Source: Thermoplasmatales archaeon (GTDB lineage Archaea; Thermoplasmatota; Thermoplasmata; Methanomassiliicoccales; Methanomethylophilaceae). Taken from it: 64,000 nt of DNA. Below the pieces are notes generated by a model that did not search any database, was not told the DNA's origin, and worked only from the letters and a program-made list of their open reading frames with translations. The DNA is taken from contig JAAYNL010000003.1 of the NCBI GenBank assembly GCA_012520845.1, positions 62,001 through 126,000 of the forward strand, written 5' to 3'. Shown here piece by piece: positions 60,592-64,000 of the stretch. The position numbers and the translations under genes are program-made. Every line of letters begins with the position of its first letter. The first letter of the stretch is position 1.

Positions 60592-61367
60592 TAGAGCAGC
60601 TCCTGGGCGTACCCCGGGTAGTCGCCGAAGCTCCGTCTGCCGAAGTCGGCGAGCTCGGCATAGGTTCCCTCGACGCCGTAGACGTCCCTGAGGATGGCCT
60701 TTATGCGGGCGTCCACCGGGAAGGACTCCATGTGGCCGAAGGCGAACAGGGAGATGCAGTCGGCAACCTTGTCGCCGATCCCGTGGATTTCTTTCAGGGC
60801 CTCGCGGCACCCGGCATAATCCATTTCGCCGATCGCGCCCAAATCGACGTCGCCGTCCTCAACCGCCCCGGCGAAATCGACGAACCTCTTCTCGCGGTAC
60901 CCGAGTTTGCACACGGCGATCCTGTCGGCGCCGTCCAGGATCTCCCCGGGCGTGGGGAACGCCCTGAGGGCGCCGAGGTCCCTGCCGAATTCGTCGCAGA
61001 CCGATTCCACCATCGATATGATCCTTTTCACGTTTGCGTTGACCGCCAGGATGTAGGTGGCGGTGCATTCCCACGGGTCCTGCCTGAGCAGCCGCAGCCC
61101 AGGGCACGCTTCGGCGACCGATGCGAGGTACCCGTCGGACGCGGAAATGTTTTCATAAATGGCCGCCAGGTCGTCTCCGTGCCTGAAGTATTCCAGGATT
61201 TTTCTTTTGGAGACGGCGCCTTCGCAACGGAACCCCCCGGGGGTCTGGGTCAATGTTACCACCGAGTTGTCGAGGACGCCCTGCCACCCATCGGCGGTCT
61301 TACGCCACCTGTGGGCCTGCCCGCATCCCAGCGTGGGGTCGAGGGAGACGTCCATCGCGATTTCCAT
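60525..61367 (-). CDS. ogg: 8-oxoguanine DNA glycosylase, Ogg1-type
   Basis: Removes 8-oxoG from DNA and cuts the abasic site by beta-elimination. The 280-residue protein has the N-terminal TBP-like domain (LDPTLGCGQAHRW, where Ogg1 has a similar GQ-x-FRW) and the helix-hairpin-helix-GPD motif. Catalytic Lys200 lies in HGIGDKVADC and Asp219 in FPVDARIK. ATG 61367 gives the short standard N-terminus; in-frame codons up to 61442 are less likely. Its TATA box (61416-61421) is shared with the divergent tRNA gene. Confidence 0.92.
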   Translation of the reverse strand: MEIAMDVSLDPTLGCGQAHRWRKTADGWQGVLDNSVVTLTQTPGGFRCEGAVSKRKILEYFRHGDDLAAIYENISASDGYLASVAEACPGLRLLRQDPWECTATYILAVNANVKRIISMVESVCDEFGRDLGALRAFPTPGEILDGADRIAVCKLGYREKRFVDFAGAVEDGDVDLGAIGEMDYAGCREALKEIHGIGDKVADCISLFAFGHMESFPVDARIKAILRDVYGVEGTYAELADFGRRSFGDYPGYAQELLYHAKAVSLVQAQSGGSRPVSTL

Positions 61368-61415
61368 GCCCCAGGATTCCGGGCCGTCTATTTCAGAATT
61401 GCCTCGCCGCAAGAT

Positions 61416-61421
61416 TTTAAA
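61416..61421. promoter_or_regulatory. Palindromic TTTAAA box shared by ogg and tRNA-Thr
   Basis: TTTAAA sits 29 bases before the tRNA 5' end on the plus strand. On the minus strand (GTTTAAAAT) it predicts a transcript start near 61391, about 24 bases before the ogg ATG. Confidence 0.5.
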
Positions 61422-61447
61422 CCCCATGCCCCTTACGACCAAGGGCC

Positions 61448-61519
61448 GCCGCTGTGGCTCAGGGGTAGAGCGACTGATTCGTAATCAGTTGGTCGGGGGT
61501 TCAAATCCCTCCAGCGGCT
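61448..61519 (+). tRNA. tRNA-Thr (anticodon CGT)
   Basis: A complete 72-base cloverleaf. The acceptor stem is GCCGCTG/CAGCGGC with discriminator T. The D arm is GCTC-AGGGGTA-GAGC. The anticodon arm is ACTGA-TTCGTAA-TCAGT with CGT at 34-36. The variable loop is short, and the T arm is GGGGG-TTCAAAT-CCCTC with one G-T pair. No intron. CCA is not encoded. It reads ACG threonine codons. Confidence 0.95.
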
Positions 61520-61573
61520 CTCATTTCCACAACCTCGGAACAGCGCCGGCTCCGCCGAACCCCCGCCGTTCTT

Positions 61574-61903
61574 TCAAAGGTTTTCAAAACTCACGACGTT
61601 CTGTTTGACCTTGCGGGCAAGGCTCTTCGAGAACATCCCCGCCTCCAGCCAGCCGGCGTTGTAGACGGCGTTGGGTGCCAGGCAAGGCCCCATGATCAGT
61701 TTCAGTTTCTCCGGGTCGGTAATCGAACTGGTGCGGTTGTCCACCAGGTCTTCCATGGTGATTTTGGTGAGCGCCTTGGCGTATTCCTCCACGAATTCGC
61801 AGTCCGTCTCGATGACGACGTCGAAATCCCCATCGTCCCTCATCGTGACCGTCGCCCTGTGGGTCTTTTGACAGAAGTTCATGTACGCGGTGACGGTCGC
61901 CAT
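61574..61903 (-). CDS. Small unrecognised alpha/beta protein beside thiC
   Basis: A 109-residue soluble protein I do not recognise. It starts [20 protein letters not shown], continues with [20 protein letters not shown] and ends near [21 protein letters not shown]. Three Cys (in NFCQK, TDCEF, GPCLAP) are spread so that a metal or persulfide role is conceivable. ATG 61903 fits a TATA-like GTATAATCC about 36 bases upstream; ATG 61918 would precede the transcript start. It follows thiC in the same direction but has its own promoter. Confidence 0.7.
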   Translation of the reverse strand: MATVTAYMNFCQKTHRATVTMRDDGDFDVVIETDCEFVEEYAKALTKITMEDLVDNRTSSITDPEKLKLIMGPCLAPNAVYNAGWLEAGMFSKSLARKVKQNVVSFENL

Positions 61904-61977
61904 TTCCAATCCCAACATGTGCCATGGGGTCGAGGATTATACGGATTTCGGGCCGTCGGGCGGCTACAACCGCCGCG

Positions 61978-63252
61978 TTATTTTTCGCGAAGGTGCCTGT
62001 CGACGATTTTTATGGCGCACACGTCGCCGCACATGGAGCAGCCCTTGTCCGGCTTCGTGCAGCCCCTGGCCCTATATTTCCTGGCCTTGTCTGGGTCTAT
62101 GCAGTTTTCGAACATGCCCTCCCAGTCCAGGGCTTTCCGGGCCTTGGACATGGCGGTGTCCCTCTCGGCCCCGAACCCCCTGGTGCGGTTGCCGACGTGG
62201 GCCGCGATCTTGGAGGCAATCAAACCCTCCTTGACGTCGTCGAGGTCCGGCAGGGAAAGGTGTTCCGCGGGCGTGAGGTAGCACAGGAAGTCCGCCCCGG
62301 CGCCGGCGGCTATGGCGCCGCCTATCGCCCCAACCAGATGGTCGTAGCCGGGGGCGATGTCCGTAACCAACGGCCCGAGGACGTAAAAAGGGGCATCCTG
62401 GCACATTGCCTTCTGAAGCCCGACGTTCATCGCCACGTCGGCCATCGGCACGTGCCCGGGGCCCTCCACCATCGCCTGCACGCCCGCGTCCCTGCAGCGC
62501 CGTACGAGGCGGCCGAGGGTCATAAGTTCCGACACCTGGGCCGGGTCGGTGGCGTCGTCGAGGCAGCCGGGCCTGAAGCCGTCGCCCAGGGAGAGGGTGA
62601 ACTCGTGCTCCCTGGCGAGGTCGAGGAGGTAGTCGAAGTTGGCGTAGAGGGGGTTTTCCTCGTCGTTGTGCAGTATCCACGCGGTGAGGAAGGACCCGCC
62701 GCGGGACACCACGTCCATGACCCTGTCCGACGATTCGAGCCACCCGACCGTCTCCCGGGTTATGCCGCAGTGGACGGTCATGAAATCGACGCCGTCCCTG
62801 GCGTGTCTCTCTATGCCGTTGAAGATGTCGTCCTCGGTCATGTCCACGACGGCGTCCCTCCTGGCGGCGACGAGACCCGTCTGGTAGATTGGGACGGTGC
62901 CGACCATGACGGGGCACCTGGCGAGAATCTCCCGCCTTATGGCGTCGATGTCGCCGCCGGTGCTGAGGTCCATGACCGCGTCGGCGCCGTACTTGAGCGC
63001 GATTTCCAGTTTGGCGAGCTCGTTTTCCATCTCGGGCATGTCCCTGGAGGTGCCGATGTTCACGTTCACCTTGATTGGCAGGCCCTCGCCGATGGCGGCG
63101 GGCGTCGGTCCGTGGACCGGGTTGTGGGGAATCACGATCCTGCCGGCGGCGACGCCCCTGCGGAGGAACTCCGGATCGACGCCCTCCTTTTCGGCGGCGG
63201 CTTTGATCAACGGGGTGACGCCTTTGCGGGCATCCTCCATTATCGTGGTCAT
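61978..63252 (-). CDS. thiC: Phosphomethylpyrimidine synthase ThiC
   Basis: The radical SAM enzyme that converts AIR to HMP-phosphate for thiamine. The 424-residue protein has the family's [48 protein letters not shown] and VEGPGHVPM. The C-terminal cluster motif is CSMCGDVC. The N-terminus is short, as in archaeal/bacterial minimal forms. ATG 63252 is about 26 bases from a TATA-like GGTATTATGC, so the transcript is leaderless and no TPP riboswitch is possible in the leader. AIR, its substrate, is also the PurE substrate. Confidence 0.96.
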   Translation of the reverse strand: MTTIMEDARKGVTPLIKAAAEKEGVDPEFLRRGVAAGRIVIPHNPVHGPTPAAIGEGLPIKVNVNIGTSRDMPEMENELAKLEIALKYGADAVMDLSTGGDIDAIRREILARCPVMVGTVPIYQTGLVAARRDAVVDMTEDDIFNGIERHARDGVDFMTVHCGITRETVGWLESSDRVMDVVSRGGSFLTAWILHNDEENPLYANFDYLLDLAREHEFTLSLGDGFRPGCLDDATDPAQVSELMTLGRLVRRCRDAGVQAMVEGPGHVPMADVAMNVGLQKAMCQDAPFYVLGPLVTDIAPGYDHLVGAIGGAIAAGAGADFLCYLTPAEHLSLPDLDDVKEGLIASKIAAHVGNRTRGFGAERDTAMSKARKALDWEGMFENCIDPDKARKYRARGCTKPDKGCSMCGDVCAIKIVDRHLREK

Positions 63253-63316
63253 GCGTCGCCCATCGGACGTTTCCGCATAATACCTTTTCCGCCCCACGGG
63301 CATCGTTCGGCCGTCT

Positions 63317-63346
63317 CACGCATGCGTTGCGCGCGTGCGCGTGCGT
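63317..63346. repeat. Alternating purine-pyrimidine tract before gyrB
   Basis: CACGCATGCGT (63317-63327) followed by TGCGCGCGTGCGCGTGCGT (63328-63346) alternates strictly apart from one T-T step. Such CG/TG tracts favour left-handed DNA under negative supercoiling. It ends four bases before the TATA box of gyrB. Confidence 0.6.
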
Positions 63347-63350
63347 TACA

Positions 63351-63358
63351 TATAATAA
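63351..63358 (+). promoter_or_regulatory. TATA box of gyrB
   Basis: TATAATAA after ACA predicts transcription from about 63380 and a leader of some 32 bases before the gyrB ATG. A tract prone to Z-DNA lies immediately upstream. Confidence 0.5.
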
Positions 63359-63411
63359 GGGGGAAACCATGTCAGTGTTACCGACGGCCACGCGGCCGGG
63401 ATTTGGATAAC

Positions 63412-64000
63412 ATGGATGGGAACGAGAGCATAAAGGAATACGGAGCGGACAGCATAGTCGTGCTCGACGGGCTGGAGGCGGTAAGGAAGCGCCCCGGCAT
63501 GTACATCGGGAGCACGGACGAGCGCGGTCTCCACCACCTCGTCTTCGAGGTCGTCGACAACAGCGTCGACGAGGCGATGGCGGGGTTCGCCGACCTGATC
63601 ACGGTCACGATAGGCAGGGACGGGTCCTGCGTCGTCGAGGACGACGGGAGGGGCATCCCCGCGGGCATGAACCAGGCCGAGGGCAAATCGTCCCTTGAAT
63701 TGGCCCTTACGGAACTGCACGCCGGCGGTAAGTTCGACCAGAACAGCTACAAGGTCTCCGGCGGCCTGCACGGGGTCGGCGTCTCCGTGGTCAACGCCCT
63801 TTCCGAGCGTTTAGAGGCGGTGGTGCACAGGGACGGCAACGTCTACAGGCAGACCTACAAAACCGGCATACCGGACGGCGACGTGGAGGTAATCGGGAAG
63901 TCGGACAAGACCGGCACCCGCATCGCGTTCCTGCCGGACCCCGACATATTCGAGACGGTGGAATTCGATTACTACGTGCTGCAGAACAGGTTCAGGAACC
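63412..64000 (+). CDS. gyrB: DNA gyrase subunit B, 5' part
   Basis: The ATPase subunit of the type II topoisomerase that introduces negative supercoils; archaeal copies are thought to come from bacteria. The visible 196 residues include the GHKL ATPase motifs: [27 protein letters not shown] with the Mg-binding Asn, [10 protein letters not shown], and the ATP-lid region [15 protein letters not shown]. It is cut by the window end and is open throughout. gyrA may follow outside. Gyrase in an archaeon fits Thermoplasmata and some other euryarchaea. Confidence 0.96.
   Translation, partial: MDGNESIKEYGADSIVVLDGLEAVRKRPGMYIGSTDERGLHHLVFEVVDNSVDEAMAGFADLITVTIGRDGSCVVEDDGRGIPAGMNQAEGKSSLELALTELHAGGKFDQNSYKVSGGLHGVGVSVVNALSERLEAVVHRDGNVYRQTYKTGIPDGDVEVIGKSDKTGTRIAFLPDPDIFETVEFDYYVLQNRFRN

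Noticed and set aside
63253-63303. TPP riboswitch upstream of thiC
   Set aside because: The TATA box lies about 26 bases before the ATG, leaving no leader, and no thi-box sequence is visible.
63369-63410. A 13-codon reading frame ending just before gyrB, considered as a leader peptide
   Set aside because: The TATA box predicts transcription from about 63380, inside this frame, so its ATG would not be in the message.

Overview
The window is a gene-dense, high-GC stretch of an archaeal chromosome. Information processing is archaeal throughout: TFB, Gar1, Cdc48, the PolD small subunit, Orc1/Cdc6, MCM, the PriS primase, NMD3, prefoldin, ribosomal protein L18Ae/LX, TiaS, EndA, Tsr3 and an A/V-type ATPase. 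PolD together with a bacterial-type DNA gyrase B points to a euryarchaeote of the Thermoplasmata group. A relative of the Methanomassiliicoccales is my best guess, but no methanogenesis gene is in the window, so that placement is inference. Many genes look leaderless: a TATA box lies about 22-29 bases before the start codon. Others sit in tight operons with start/stop overlaps.

Layout. 1-901 (minus): guaA ATPase subunit and purE. 1073-2659 (plus): a membrane protein, gar1 and tfb. 2777-6356: a polysaccharide flippase and two convergent glycosyltransferases. 6353-8721 (minus): tRNA-splicing endonuclease and a TrpB2-type tryptophan synthase beta. 8862-9788: a sugar-nucleotide epimerase. 9892-13131: a regulator-Cdc48-Hsp20 proteostasis operon. 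13201-15711: a COG1395-type regulator, a possible TraB relative and a CPBP protease. 15682-16823 (minus): a TIM-barrel isomerase and a UPF0201 protein. 16914-18359: PolD small subunit. 18395-26847 (minus): the full ATPase operon H-I-K-E-C-F-A-B-D plus a 49-residue membrane microprotein. 26894-28304: divergent dCMP deaminase and signal peptidase. 28344-29850: orc1/cdc6 and its AT-rich upstream region. 30039-34153: an OB-like protein, TiaS, thiolase and an M20 peptidase. 34146-35882 (minus): LX, prefoldin alpha and FtsY. 35940-41853: radical SAM protein, PriS, a TatD-like hydrolase, a degenerate MBL protein, HtpX and an HPS-RraA fusion.

41854-46592 is the most unusual part. A candidate box C/D guide RNA is followed by a five-gene operon (TPR/zinc protein, zinc-ribbon protein, four-TM protein, coiled-coil protein, SPFH/zinc-ribbon protein). 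Its composition resembles the bacterial PspA-YdjGHI envelope-stress set. The operon ends in a strong hairpin.

46622-54686: an inactive-looking LMW-phosphatase homologue, Tsr3, a membrane protein, a small wHTH protein, MCM with a 158-residue mini-intein, DUF424, NMD3, two-subunit fumarase and an exported beta-rich protein. 54814-60168: a very large Lhr-type helicase. 60205-63252: a Cys-rich HTH regulator, an Ogg-type glycosylase, tRNA-Thr(CGT), an unrecognised small protein and ThiC. 63412-end: the 5' part of gyrB.

Starts were chosen from Shine-Dalgarno matches, start/stop overlaps, TATA spacing and known family N-termini. Functions rest on motifs read by eye; no search was run.
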